Part shown: positions 31,769 to 43,007 of the stretch, piece after piece
How the letters are laid out: each line of letters starts with the position of its first letter
How positions within the stretch are numbered: the stretch's first letter is position 1
NCBI GenBank assembly: GCA_049999805.1
Contig: JBNGIO010006272.1
Coordinates: 243,643 to 290,479 of the forward strand
Length of the DNA stretch: 46,837 nt
Direction: 5' to 3'
Source of the DNA: Folioceros fuciformis
Taxonomy: Eukaryota; Anthocerotophyta; Anthocerotopsida; Anthocerotales
Position numbers and translations under genes: made by a program
Notes under the pieces: generated by a model
Database searches by the model: none
What the model saw: only the letters and a program-made list of their open reading frames with translations
Told to the model about the DNA's origin: nothing

Positions 31769-33613
31769 CCCAGCTCAGGCTGAAGAGGAGCCGGGAGATG
31801 GAAGCGGGAGCCCAGCTGATGGGATTGACACCGCCCCTGAGGAATCAGAGACGAGAGTCGCCGTATGAGATGCTACTGTGATTCGCGCCTTCTCGCAGAT
31901 CCGCGCGCTTCTCGGAATCAGCAAAGACCAGTCGGCGGGAGCAGGTTTGCTGGTGGGATGGGATCTCTCTGCCGAGTGTTCGCACGACGCAACGTGCTCT
32001 GCGTCACATACACGGTTCGTGTATGTATGTACATCCATCTAAGGAAGTGGCCGGGCCCAGGGCCCCAGAGACCGAGAACCCGTGACCGGAGCAGCCGGTG
32101 GCCTGCCGGTTGCCTTTCGCGATTCCATTAGGGTTTGGTCATTTGCGGCAGAGAGCGGGCCTCATTCCGACGATCGCTGCTGATGTCTTGGGGCTGGTTG
32201 GCTCTCACGACTGCAGCGGCTTTCTCGCCTTCAGATGGCATCAAGCGCCAGCTGATCAGGGATGAGCTTCTTCCTGCCAACAGCAAGGCTGGTCTGGAAA
32301 TTGTGTGTACGCAGGTGCCTCTGGATGACAACGGCTCACTGTGAGAGCTGGATGCAGGGTCGAAGTGTCGGGGGATACGTGCTAGACAGGACGCTGATGG
32401 AGTATACGGCTCTGATTTCTGGTGAAGGCTTCTTGGTGGTGCTGCTGCCGCTGTTGCTGCCATTGGTACCGCCATGTTAGGTGCTAAGGACGGACTATGG
32501 TCGGTGTTGGGAAGTGAAGGAGCTGGCCATGCAGCAGAATGTGAAGTTCGAAGGGAAATATCACTGATCACGATTCTGGATCAGTCGTAGGGACATTAAC
32601 GAACTGTTGTAACTGACGACCAGGTCAAAATCATTGTACATACATACTTCCAGGTCCTCGGAACCAGACCGGGTGAAATAATGAGAGCTGGGCGGAAAGA
32701 AAGAACTCAACCAGTACAGCACATTCGCGTGTCGGGAAGGAATGAGTAATTTACCACGACTTGATAAGCACCTGCTTTGTATTTCAAACCGCGGTTTGCG
32801 AGTATCCCGCAGAATTACTGACCCAGGTAGGTTCCTCCTCCAGAATTCTGTACCTTCACATTAGCAAGATTCGTATGGATTGAGGAAGAAGGGCCTTCTT
32901 CGGGGGAAAACAGACTCCATGCCATTCTGTGTTGAGAAAAAAGTGGATGTGGTTTGCTACATCCCGTGGAACCTCCCAATCCGCACTCTTACCGGCAAGT
33001 TTGCCGCGAGCAAAGGCACAAAGTTTCCTACGAGCTTGACCATGGGGTCAGAAGATGACGTTCCTATGAATTCTCAAGCTCGCCTCTGGACTTGAGATTC
33101 TATTTGTAAGGAGATGTGTTGCGAACTTCGATTAGCTTGGCCTTTCGAATTCTGGAAGGCGTGCTAAGCATCAAAGTAAAGCATGATGTGGGTCCAAGTC
33201 CTGATGTCATGCCGGTATAACATTGGGTGCAGACCATATACAGTACGGTACTGTCTGCATGTACCCCGTTACCTGCGTTAGGAGAGCATCTTCGCACAAG
33301 CAAGTCTTGCACTGTCACAACTTGACCATGAGGACAGTTGGAGGTTCGAGGTCCATGCTCCTTGCAAGTTTGATCGCATGGTATACCACACGCGTGTCTT
33401 ATGGCGGAGGACCCTTTTCGCGGAAATGATCAGCCCATGTTGCGCATTCAAGTTGTTGCCCAAGGAATGCAGGTGTGCACGTGGAGGGAAAGAGAAGCTC
33501 AGCTCGGCTGGCCGACTGATATTATTAGTGTAGGAGTGCTACCAGGTGGTGCAGGATATGACTTGTGTGATTTGGGTTTTTGGAAGAGCATGACACGAGG
33601 CTGAGCGCGCTCC
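31769..33613. other. Intergenic region with an unassigned, possibly coding stretch at 32180-32589
   Basis: On the plus strand one frame from ATG at 32180 (MSWGWLALTTAAAFSPSDGI start) continues with two stops (near 32341 and 32424) through an Ala-rich stretch to TAG at about 32587. Each stop is a TGA overlapping a GTGAG or GTGAA, so short introns are conceivable, but no convincing acceptors were found. The reverse strand is open too (32571-32128). I do not recognise a family. The remainder up to 33613 shows no feature. It should contain the PPR promoter. Confidence 0.25.
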
Positions 33614-36600
33614 ATGGATGTCTGGAGCGTTGCTGTTGAGTCGCGCAAATGGCATCGGGACCAGTTGTGGGGGAAGTTTCCGTGGACCCAACAAATCGGG
33701 AGAGCGCTAGCAGATGTTCCAGGAAGAGCGCTAACAGATGTTCCAGGAAGAGCTCCCGCGGACCTGATCTCCAGGAACCAACCGTTGCCACACAAACAAG
33801 CCTCCAGGTGCGGCACCTCTGCGAGACAACCAGCCCGTGCATTGGGATATGCAGCAGGGGACGGAGCTTTCTGCAAGAGCAGTGGTCAGGAGCCCTTGCT
33901 GGTGTCCACACTTGGTGTGGATACCGGGGAAGAGATGGGTCGTCGTGCTTGGGAAGCGACCTGGAGCTTGTCGCACGATGCTGACCCTCTTGGGACCGCA
34001 ACAGATGACAGGGGCGTGACCGACGAAACCGTGAGTAAGCTGTGTCACGAGGGCCATGTTACTGAGGCTGTTGAGGCTCTAGGAGTTCTGGTGCAGACAG
34101 GTCGTCGTGTTTCAAAATCTCTCTTGTATGCTGTGCTGAGGCAATGTGTTCACAAGAAGGAGGTTGTTCTTGGTCGCCGGGTTCATGCTTTCACGGTGAT
34201 AAAGGGTTTCCAAGCGGATACGTTCTTGTGCAATCACATCCTTCGGATGTATGCTTCTCATGGCAGGCTGCAAGAAGCGATGGATGTGTTCACCGTGGTT
34301 GCTGAGCCAGATACTTTCATGTGGGCTTCCATAATTTCTGCGCATGCTAAACATGGACAGAGCAAGCAGGCCATACAACTCTATCATCGGATGCGCGCGT
34401 CAAGTTTGAAGCCAGATGGCCATGTGTTTGTAGCAGTCCTTCAAGCTTGCGCAAGGGTATCAGACTTGAAAACTGGGCAGCAGGTGCATGCAGATGTGCT
34501 GGACCGCGCAGTCGAGCCTCACTTATTTGTCAGCAATTGTTTGGTGGACATGTATGCCAAGTGTGGTAGCTTGGAAGACGCTCAGAACGTGTTTGATGCA
34601 CTTGGTCAGAAGGATGTGGCAACTTGGACTGCTCTGATTTCAGGGTATTCGAAGAGGGGCATGGGCCATGAAGCCCTTATTCTCTACAGTGCTATGCAGG
34701 AGGAAGACATTGCTGTACCCAATGCCATGACCTTTGTTTGCCTGTTGCAGTCATGTGCGAGTGTGGGCAACCACGCGTTGCCGAAGGGGAAACAGCTTCA
34801 CTTGCAGATTACAGAGGGAGGACTCGGAGGTGATGTGTTTATAGCCACCAGCTTGGTGAACATGTATGCTAAGTGCGGCAGCTTGGAAGACGCTCAGCAA
34901 GTTTTCAATGGACTCGATCAAAAAGATGTAGTGACATGGACTGCCATGATAGCAGGGTATTCCCAGCAGGGAATGGGCCAGGAAGCCCTTCGTCTTTACA
35001 GTGATATGCAAGAAGAAGGCATTGCTGTACCTAATTCCGTGACATTTGTGTGCCTCCTGAAGGCATGTGCAAGTGTGGGAATCCTGGCACTGGAGAAGGG
35101 GAAGCAGCTTCACGCGCAAATTATAAAGGGAGGGCACCAAGATGATGTGTTTGTAGCCAACAGTTTAGTTAATATGTATGCAAAGTGTGGCAGTTTAGAA
35201 GATGCTCACACAGTGTTTGATGGACTTGGTCAGAAAGATGTAGTCACATGGAATGCTATGATATCAGGATATTCCCAGCAGGGCAGAGGCCAGGAAGCTC
35301 TTCTCATTTACAGTGCTATGCAAGAGGAAGGCATTATTGTACCTGATTCCGTGACACTTGTGTGCCTCTTGCAGGCATGTGCAAGTGTGGGCCCCCCCGC
35401 GTTGGAGAAGGGAAGGCAGCTTCATTTGCAGGTCAGACAACTAGTCGATCAAGCTGATGTGTTTGTAGCCAGCAGTTTGGTGAACATGNNNNNNNNNNNN
35501 NNNNNNNNNNNNNNNNNNNNNNNNNNNNNNNNNNNNNNNNNNNNNNNNNNNNNNNNNNNNNNNNNNNNNNNNNNNNNNNNNNNNNNNNTGGACTGCCATG
35601 ATAGCAGGGTACGCTCAGCAGGGGATGGGGGAGGAAGCCCTTGCCCTATACAGTGGTATGCAAGACTGTGGTATAGCTGTCCCTAATTCTGTGACATATG
35701 TATGCCTCCTGCAGGCGTGTGCTAGTGCGGGTCCTTCGGCTTTGGAAAAGGGGAAACAGCTTCATTCGCATATCAGAGGAGGAGGACATGACGTGGATGT
35801 GTTTGTAGGCAACAGTTTGGTGAACATGTATGCAAAGTGTGGCAGCTTGGAAGAGGCCCGCAGAGTGTTTGATGGACTTGGTGAGAAGGATGTCGTGACT
35901 TGGAATGCCATGATAGCAGGATATTCCCAGCAGGGCATGGGCCAAGAAGCCCTTCGTCTGTACAGGTCTATGCAAGAAGAAGGCATGGCTGTACCCGATG
36001 CTGTGACATTGGTGTGCCTCTTCCAGGCATGCGCAAGTGTAGGCACGCCTGCGTTGGAGGAGGGGAAGCAGATTCATGCACAAGTTAGGGAACATGGACA
36101 TAAAACTGATGCCATGGTAGCCAACAGCTTAGTGAACATGTTTGCAAAATGTGGCAGCCTGCAAGAGGCTCAGCTTGTGTTTGACGGACTCGGTCAGAAA
36201 GATGTGGCTACATGGAATGCTATGATATCGGGATATTCCCAGCAAGGCAAGGGCCATGACGCCCTTCGTGTTTATCGTGCTATGCTAGAAGAAGGCATCG
36301 CCGTACCTGATTCTGTGACATATGTGTCCCTCCTGCAGGCATGTGCAAGCGTAGGTAACTCCGCGTTGGAGGAGGGAAAGGAACTGCATAAACAGATAAG
36401 AGAAGGAGGACATGAAGCTAACGTGTTCGTAGCCAGTAGTTTGATAAACATGTATGCGAAGTGTGGCAGTTTGGAAGACGCTCAGAGAGTGTTTGACGGC
36501 CTCCTTGGTGAGAAAAATGTGGTGACATGGACTGCCATGATAGCAGGGTACTCCCAGCAGGGCATGGGGCACAAGGCTCTTCGTCTGTACAGCGCCATGC

Positions 36601-37406
36601 AAGAAGAAGGCCTTGCTGTACCTGATTCTGTGACATTTGTATGCCTCCTGCAGGCATGTGCAGATGTGGCAGCTTTGCATCTAGGAAGGGAGCTACATGT
36701 AAAGATTCGAGAACAAGGGCTTGAAGGCAATTTGTTTGTAGCCAACAGTTTGGTAAACATGTATGGAAAGTCTGGAAGCATGGCTGATGCACAGACGGTG
36801 TTCGATGGGATGCACATAAGAGATGTGGTTACCTGGAGTGCGCTGATTGCAGGCCACACGTATCAAGGGAACACAGAAATCGTCTTTGACCTGTTCGAGA
36901 AAATGATAGAGGGCGGCATACAGCCAGCCGGTATCACATTTCTTAGCGTACTCACAGCATGCAGTCATGCCGGTCTAGTGAACAAGGGGAGAGAGTACTT
37001 CGACGCCATGAGCAGAGACTACGGAATCCCTCCCACTTTGGAGCACTACACGTGTCTGGTGGATATCTTGGGGCGTGCGGGTCAGCTGGATGAGGCATTT
37101 GCTTTAGCGAGGTCAATGCCTGTACTTCCCAATGCTGCAGTTTGGCATACTCTGCTCGGTGCTTGTCAGAAGTGGAGCAACGTGGAAATCGGACGGCACG
37201 CTTTCGACAAAGCAGTGACGTTGGATAACAAAGATAGCGCCGCATACATGCTCATGTCCAATATATACACCGGTGCTGAGATGTGGGAACAGGCAGAGGA
37301 GATGCAAGCATGCAGAAAGGGAATGAGTGCGTGGAAACAGCCAGGTCAGAGCTGGTGGTCAGACATGGACGGGCTTGTGCACAGTTTCTTGGTCGAAGCA
37401 GGCTGA
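33614..37406 (+). CDS. Long E-class (PLS) pentatricopeptide-repeat protein, interrupted by an assembly gap
   Basis: The ATG at 33614 is the first after an in-frame TGA at 33602. The N-terminal 130 residues are not repeat-like and include a short RALADVPG/RALTDVPG duplication. PPR motifs begin near KSLLYAVLRQCV, followed by at least eight PLS modules of about 101 residues with the pattern SLVNMYAKCGSLEDAQ, FDGLGQKDVVTW, IAGYSQQGMGQEAL, SVTFVCLLQACASVG and GKQLH. The E domain (ITFLSVLTACSHAGLVNKG, ILGRAGQLDEAFALARSMPV, VWHTLLGACQK) ends in WWSDMDGLVHSFLVEAG, without DYW. Such proteins bind specific organelle RNAs, often as recognition factors for C-to-U editing. One hundred N at 35489-35588 shift the frame, and module periodicity predicts 72 bases there (or that plus whole modules). 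The frame is otherwise open end to end. Modules are very similar to one another, implying recent internal duplication. Confidence 0.88.
35489..35588. other. 100-N scaffold gap inside the PPR gene
   Basis: It contains exactly 100 N, a conventional placeholder length. The sequence before it ends at the Met of SLVNM and the sequence after begins at the Trp before TAMIAGY. In the neighbouring modules 24 codons separate these points. The true gap is thus 72 bases or 72 plus multiples of a module. Confidence 0.95.
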
Positions 37407-38390
37407 AGCTCCGCCACGAGGAAAGAGACACGAAGAACGTCCTGCAGAGACATTGTGCGAGGGAAAGGAGGGAGATCATTTGCAGGTGCGGGGCAGGAAG
37501 CTGTCTTTGCATGTGCCCTGAATACCACGCCCTACGATTCTCTCCTGCACAATGTGCATTAGTGTGTGTGCTCCTGCAATGAGTTGTACAACGGCCACAT
37601 CCTATGCCGCCCCCTGTGGCTCGCAGAAGCCCCCTTCTTGGATGTGTCATCCACCTTTGCCCGCGCTCTCCTTTCGCAGACGCGAAATTGAACAACCACA
37701 TGTAATGGTGGAGGCTCTACCAACGCGAAAGTAAGTTCGGTTACTTTCGCGACAGAAAGTGGCCTCCCTTATGGCAAATGAAACCAGGCTGTCTCCCCCA
37801 CCAGATTCTTCTATCGAACTTCCTGGTTTCATGGGAGCCAAAGTCATATGCATGAAGAGCCTCGACCAACATTTTACTTGCCCATTGTGGAGCGAGGTCG
37901 CCTACCTGACCTATAGGGTCTCCTAATTACAAAACCTTTTAAACATTTTGTATATGCAGTTAAGTAAACTTTGACCACCGAACAACTCACAATCGTCCGC
38001 CTGAAAATTACAACCCAGATTTTAGAGTTGGCGCCAGCGTAAAATCTCCAAGACGTTTTACACAAGGTAAAGAGCGCGAGAATCGATAAAAAGCCACGCA
38101 AGCCTGCCATCTACTCTATCCTCTGTTACTATTATTTACAACAGCGTCGAAAATAAACCCGACGGTACAGGCCTTGCTCTGTTCTGCGCCCAGACACACT
38201 TTGATCGGTCGGTCAGACGCGCCAGTCAATGGCTACCATTCTTGGCCTAATCCTAGAAAGGGTTGAAATGCTCCACATCAGGATGAGGCCCGCGTCCAGG
38301 AGGTGGCCTGCACAGAGATCAATCATAGCAGGCACACCATTAAAGCTTACAAAAAAGAAAAGCTACACCACAGTACAAGCATGGGAAAGG
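37407..38390. other. Intergenic region with a hairpin at 37724-37751
   Basis: Between the PPR stop and the PI31 stop (convergent genes) no gene is recognised. A perfect 11-bp inverted repeat, CGCGAAAGTAA and its complement around a 6-base loop, lies at 37724-37751. A 78-codon minus-strand frame (37874-38110) starts with a hydrophobic segment resembling a signal peptide but has no recognised family and may be PI31 3' UTR sequence. Confidence 0.4.
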
Positions 38391-39889
38391 CTAGGGTGTA
38401 TGTCCATACCGAGCGAATCTGTTTGGCTCAAATCCTGGTACTCCAGGTGGCCCATAGGGATCAAACCTCGCTCCAGGGGGTACACCTCTGCAGCCATTGG
38501 CAAAACAAACTATCATTCAACATTGGACTCAGATAAGTTACTTGAAACTTCGTTTTCCTGAACTGGGTCACCCAATGAACAGAGGATAGTAGCATACAGG
38601 CCTCCTCGAAAACCATCGTCGGGACCAATTCTTCCCCATAATGAAGAATTTGGACCTGGTCAAAATGGTTACATGAAGCATTAGTCCCAAGAGAAAAACA
38701 GGAGGTAAACACAGTTATGCGCACACACACTTGATACCTACCAAGTAACATTCCACCGTCATCGAATCCATTCGGATCTCGCCTGCCAAAATAAAACTCA
38801 GGGACCATCAGCGGAGGAAAGTAGTTCGATACTACAGCAGTAACAACTGGAAGTGCACATCGACCGTGTACCTTGGAAAGACTCCTGCCCCCGAGCCTGG
38901 CAACAAATCACTACCCCCATAAGCTGGGATTGGCGGGGTCACGAGTCTGTAAAACCATTGTAAATTAGTGAATGGCAGCTTGCAGCAAAAGAATAAGAAA
39001 AGCTTCACGCCCATGGAGCGATCACTAACCACGTACCCAAATCCGGGTCCAGGTTGCGTAACATCCTCCAAAACAGATCCTGAAGAGGGTCTCCTCGCTT
39101 CCCTAGCTGGTTCCCTTTGTGTAGCCCTAAAACAGCCGGCCCAAAGCTTTAGTTACAGACACAGCCCCAAACTCACTCTTCTCGACACCAGGAAAGCTAC
39201 ATACGATGGTACAGACGGGCCAGAACTCTTTGAGGTCTCGGAGAGTTGCGAGAGAATCTGTGTGTTCACGGAGGCAACAAGGCCATCGATGTTCTTGAAT
39301 TGCTGCTGGTAATTCCCAGCACAAGCGTCCACAGCATACTCTGTAACCCTGCTCACTCAACAACCTGCATGAGCACCGCACCCTAACTGCGTCATGATCT
39401 ACAAAGGGGAAGTAAGAGCAGCGAATAGACTTTTACTTGATCTCCAGATTGTGAGGCAGTGGCGCTTCCGCAGCGTCAGTGTCCAACAGGCGTGCAGCCT
39501 CCACCATGAGCAAGTCCCCCATGCTCACACATCTCACTACAACCGCTCTGGCCAAATTTTTCTGCCCGCCCCCGGCATACCTGAAGGTGTACGCCCCTTC
39601 CATGTCATCCCATCCTTCAATACCGATTTCAGCCTCCTCTGCAACGAACGCAGCAGAAGGAATTTCAGAAACACGCAATTCAACCTCTACAGGATGCCAA
39701 CCACCTCAATTGAGCAAAACCTTGAGGAGCAGCGGATCCAGAGGCCGCGGCCTGGGATCCTACAGCGGTGAGAGAATATCCTGCAGCCAGAAAGGCAGCG
39801 TGCACGGCAAACGCCACCCGCTGATGCGCGTCCTTGAGAGCAGGCCGGGCCGCCCTGATCACTCCCATCACCGCTGCACCCGTCGCCAT
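38391..39889 (-). CDS. PTRE1: PI31-type proteasome regulator (probable proteasome inhibitor)
   Basis: Eight exons with GT-AG junctions and compatible phases: 39889-39764, 39684-39437, 39348-39205, 39126-39037, 38946-38872, 38782-38742, 38655-38598, 38487-38391. The protein has 292 residues. The N-terminal FP domain is shown by VIRAARPALKDAHQRVAFAV, HAAFLAAGYSL, EGWDDMEGAYTFRYA and NYQQQFKNIDGLVASVN. The C-terminal Pro/Gly-rich PI31 region follows: PIPAYGGSDLLPGSGAGVFP, RRDPNGFDDGGMLLGPNSS, then VPPGARFDPYGPPGVPGFEP. PI31 binds the 20S proteasome and the F-box/assembly machinery, and the Arabidopsis homologue is PTRE1. The first intron is the least certain: the 87-bp version used here removes a short Ala-rich stretch, while alternatives would be under 40 bp. 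It shares a 532-bp divergent promoter with the tubulin gene. Confidence 0.88.
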
Positions 39890-40421
39890 GCTTCGCAAAT
39901 ATGATCTTCCAAAGCTTGCAGTCGACTGCGGGTTCCCCTGCCTGTGAAATCGGCAAACGCACAGACTGTCTCCTGCCCGCTACCTGCTGGCGTCGGCGTC
40001 GGCGTCAGCGTCAGCGTCAGCGTGGGCGTCTAAATTACACGCCGTCAGACTTTGACGACTATTCTAATTCCACGCCGTCAGAGTTTGACGCCTACTCTAT
40101 AAGCTCGTGTTGTATATCGAGGCGCCGATATCACAATGTGACAACAACAGTAAGCCTGAAGAAGCACCAAGCTCAAGAGAGAACTTGGAAGCTTAAAGCC
40201 ATTTTTTAAAACACATCCGTACGCGTCGGTAGTCGATGCGCGGCACCCATGTCTCTGTAGTCTGTATGGCTTTGTTTATGTTGCTTTCTGCTGTAGGTAG
40301 TAAAATCTGAAATATTAGGCTAAAAATAAGAAAAACAACGTTTGGGCGAACAAGTGCGTGCGTTGTGGAAGAGCGTTTGCTTCCTCCGCTGCCCGATCGA
40401 AGCAGAAGGCAAGGTGGCAGC
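39890..40421. promoter_or_regulatory. Divergent promoter between PI31 and beta-tubulin
   Basis: This is the only DNA between the two start codons. It contains seven GGCGTC/AGCGTC-type hexamers in a row (39989-40030) and then a 33-bp tandem duplication (40038-40070 and 40071-40103). Together these hold at least five CGTCA and two TGACG words, the core of TGA-class bZIP sites. Both genes' 5' UTRs must also fit here. The assignment as a shared promoter is inferred from gene orientation. Confidence 0.6.
39989..40103. repeat. Hexamer array and 33-bp tandem duplication in the shared promoter
   Basis: Seven 6-bp units from 39989 to 40030 (three GGCGTC, two AGCGTC, AGCGTG, GGCGTC) are followed by two 33-bp copies starting CACGCCGTCAGA at 40038 and 40071, with a few differences. 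Confidence 0.88.
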
Positions 40422-42436
40422 ATGAGAGAGATCTTGCACATCCAGGGGGGGCAGTGCGGCAATCAGATTGGGGCAAAGTTCTGGGAAGTGTTGTGCGACG
40501 AGCACGGGATCGATCCTACGGGCACCTACCATGGAGACACGGATTTGCAATTGGAGCGCATCAATGTATTCTTCAATGAGGCGTCGGGGGGCCGCTATGT
40601 GCCCCGGGCAGTGCTCATGGATCTGGAACCCGGCACGATGGACAGCATCCGAGCCGGTGCTTATGGCCAGATCTTCAGGCCAGATAACTTCATCTTTGGC
40701 CAGACGGGGGCTGGAAACAACTGGGCCAAGGGCCACTACACTGAGGGCGCGGAGCTCATAGATTATGTTCTTGATGTGGTGCGCAAGGAGGCCGAGGGTT
40801 GTGATTGCTTGCAAGGTGCTGCGTGTCCCGTGTCCATCTTGCAACTGGAATGAATCAGTTTGATGCAAGCTTGAAGGCTTTGTGACAAGACTGGCATTAT
40901 TAGCACTCACGCTGCCAAGCATGCCAAGAGCTTCCCTGGCAGGGATAACGGAAGGACGTTGCGGCCACGAAGTGGTTCTTACAAGAAAGACGTCTCCGGA
41001 GAGCATGAATTTTGTTGATCATGGCAAAGAGACATTGCATCCCGGCTCCTTAAGCTTGCTCCCACTAAGATGCCATATTGTTGTGTCTTGAAATGTCCGC
41101 ATCATCTTCGAGCTTCGGTATGGTATGCCAAGTTCAGGGCCCTATTCGTCTGTGCTCAAGGTTTGTTTGAATTGTATGCTGCTCGGATCTGTTGTTGGCC
41201 TTAGGGTTGACGGAAAGCGGCACCTGCAGGATTTCAAGTTTGCCATTCTATGGGAGGAGGGACGGGATCTGGCATGGGCACGCTTTTGATATCCAGAATC
41301 CGAGAGGAGTACCCGGACAGGATGATGGTGACCTTTTCAGTGGTGCCCTCTCCAAAGGTGGGAGACCTGCTTGAACAATGTGCCATCTCACGTCAGCTTC
41401 TACAAGTTCGAGGACATGAATGCAATATGTTGATATGCATGTGCAGGTATCTGACACTGTGGTGGAGCCCTACAATGCAACCCTATCCGTGCACCAGCTG
41501 GTGGAGAACGCTGATCAGTGCATGTGCTTGGACAACGAGGCTTTATATGATATCTGCTTCCGAACACTTAAACTGACCACCCCGACATTTGGAGACTTGA
41601 ACCACTTGATTTCTGCCACCATGAGCGGAATCACTTGTTCCTTGCGGTTTCCCGGGCAGCTGAACTCGGATCTGCGGAAACTGGCAGTGAACTTGGTACC
41701 CTTTCCTCGTCTTCACTTTTTCATGATTGGCTTCGCTCCTCTCACTTCCAGGAGCTCCACACCCTACCGTGCAACCACGGTGACTGAGCTGACGCAGCAA
41801 ATGTGGGACTCCAAAAACATGATGTGCGCGGCCGATCCTCGGAATGGCCGCTACTTGACTGCCTCTGCCATGTTCCGGGGCCGAATGTCAACCAAGGAGG
41901 TTAGCTAGTTGCCCGTGGCAGGCATGCATATCCTTTGGCCAAGTCTTGAGGTTACTGCAAGAAAGCTGAATTGGCCCACGGTTGTAGGTGGACGAGCAAA
42001 TGTTGAGTGTACAAAACAAGAATTCGTCTTTCTTCGTGGAATGGATTCCAAACAACGTCAAGAGTTCCGTCTGTGACATTCCCCCGAAAGGCCTGAAGAT
42101 GTCAGCCACCTTCATCGCGAACTCCACTGCAATTCAGGTACTCTTCACTACCCTGTAAGCAAGCTGGCTTTGTTGCACTACATACAGTTGTAGAATCTGA
42201 TTTGTTGTGCGCCGCAGGAAATGTTTAAACGTGTGGACGACCAGTTTTCCGCAATGTTCAAGAGGAAGGCTTTCTTGCACTGGTACATAGGAGAGGGCAT
42301 GGATGAGCTGGAGTTCACAGAGGCGGAGAGCAACCTTCACGATCTGGTGAACGAGTACCAGCAGTACCAAGATGCCACCGTAGACAAGGAGGATCATGGG
42401 GAGCATCGTAGTCGTTCCCACAATGAACAGGCCTAA
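40422..42436 (+). CDS. TUB: Beta-tubulin with atypical C-terminal tail
   Basis: Five exons: 40422-40815, 41230-41357, 41447-41899, 41988-42137, 42218-42436. All introns are GT-AG and the frame is open, 447 residues. Beta-tubulin pairs with alpha-tubulin to form microtubules and hydrolyses GTP at its exchangeable site. Hallmarks present: MREI start (mRNA autoregulation), [26 protein letters not shown], the GTP signature [54 protein letters not shown], and [20 protein letters not shown]. Oddities: VVPSPK instead of the usual FPSPK, a changed [12 protein letters not shown] loop, and above all the tail. After YQQYQDAT it reads [18 protein letters not shown], with few acidic residues and no EEGEY-like acidic run. 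It is a divergent isotype, not a pseudogene by any visible lesion. Confidence 0.93.
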
Positions 42437-43007
42437 CTGTTGGCAATGGCCCCAGTACTTACGTCCCTGTTCGATGATTCATGCATGCTCGCCAGCAAGG
42501 GCTTTGCACGGCGTTCATGACTCATGAGGAGGAAGCATGACTCTGCCCAAAGGGTAAATGCATTGCCGTGTACCGACCGCCACTCCATTTTTCCTTTTGT
42601 ATAATACTGGTTGTTTAATACGGGCTATAGTCATCAACGAATGCTTGGTTGTGTAAACGCCTGGGCTTGATCTTCCTGAGGTGAGGTAATCGGCAGCTCC
42701 TTGTAGAATCCTTGTAGACACACCAATCTTGTTGGGCCCACAATGGTCCCCGTCGACGCAACACACCTCGAAGCGAGAACTGGGGCGGCGCAGGCCAAGG
42801 CAATGGGGGAGGGTCGACTCGATCGTAACAAGGATAACCACAGGGCAGCTTGAAGGCGTTGTGAACGTCGTGGTGGTTAAGCTCCGCTTGTGCGCGCAAT
42901 GCCCTAAGCTTGGTGCGATGCCTGGAGAGGAACCTTCTCCAGGCCCAGGCCCAAGCCTCGCATTGGATCGACGGCGGCAAGAGGTGTGCTAGTGGCGGTC
43001 GAGAATC
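42437..43007. other. Intergenic region between beta-tubulin and IQUB
   Basis: This presumably holds the tubulin 3' UTR and the IQUB promoter and leader. The open frames on both strands lack recognised domains. No repeat is seen. Confidence 0.4.

Noticed and set aside
33525-34057. Several minus-strand frames overlapping the start of the PPR gene
   Set aside because: They are shadows of the forward frame, which carries PPR motifs. They have no recognisable domains.
37724-37751. Hairpin as an intrinsic (Rho-independent) terminator
   Set aside because: The context is a plant nuclear genome, there is no T run after the stem, and such terminators are not used by RNA polymerase II.
39988-40103. 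Hexamer and 33-bp repeats as a CRISPR-like array
   Set aside because: The units are adjacent without spacers and the genome is eukaryotic.
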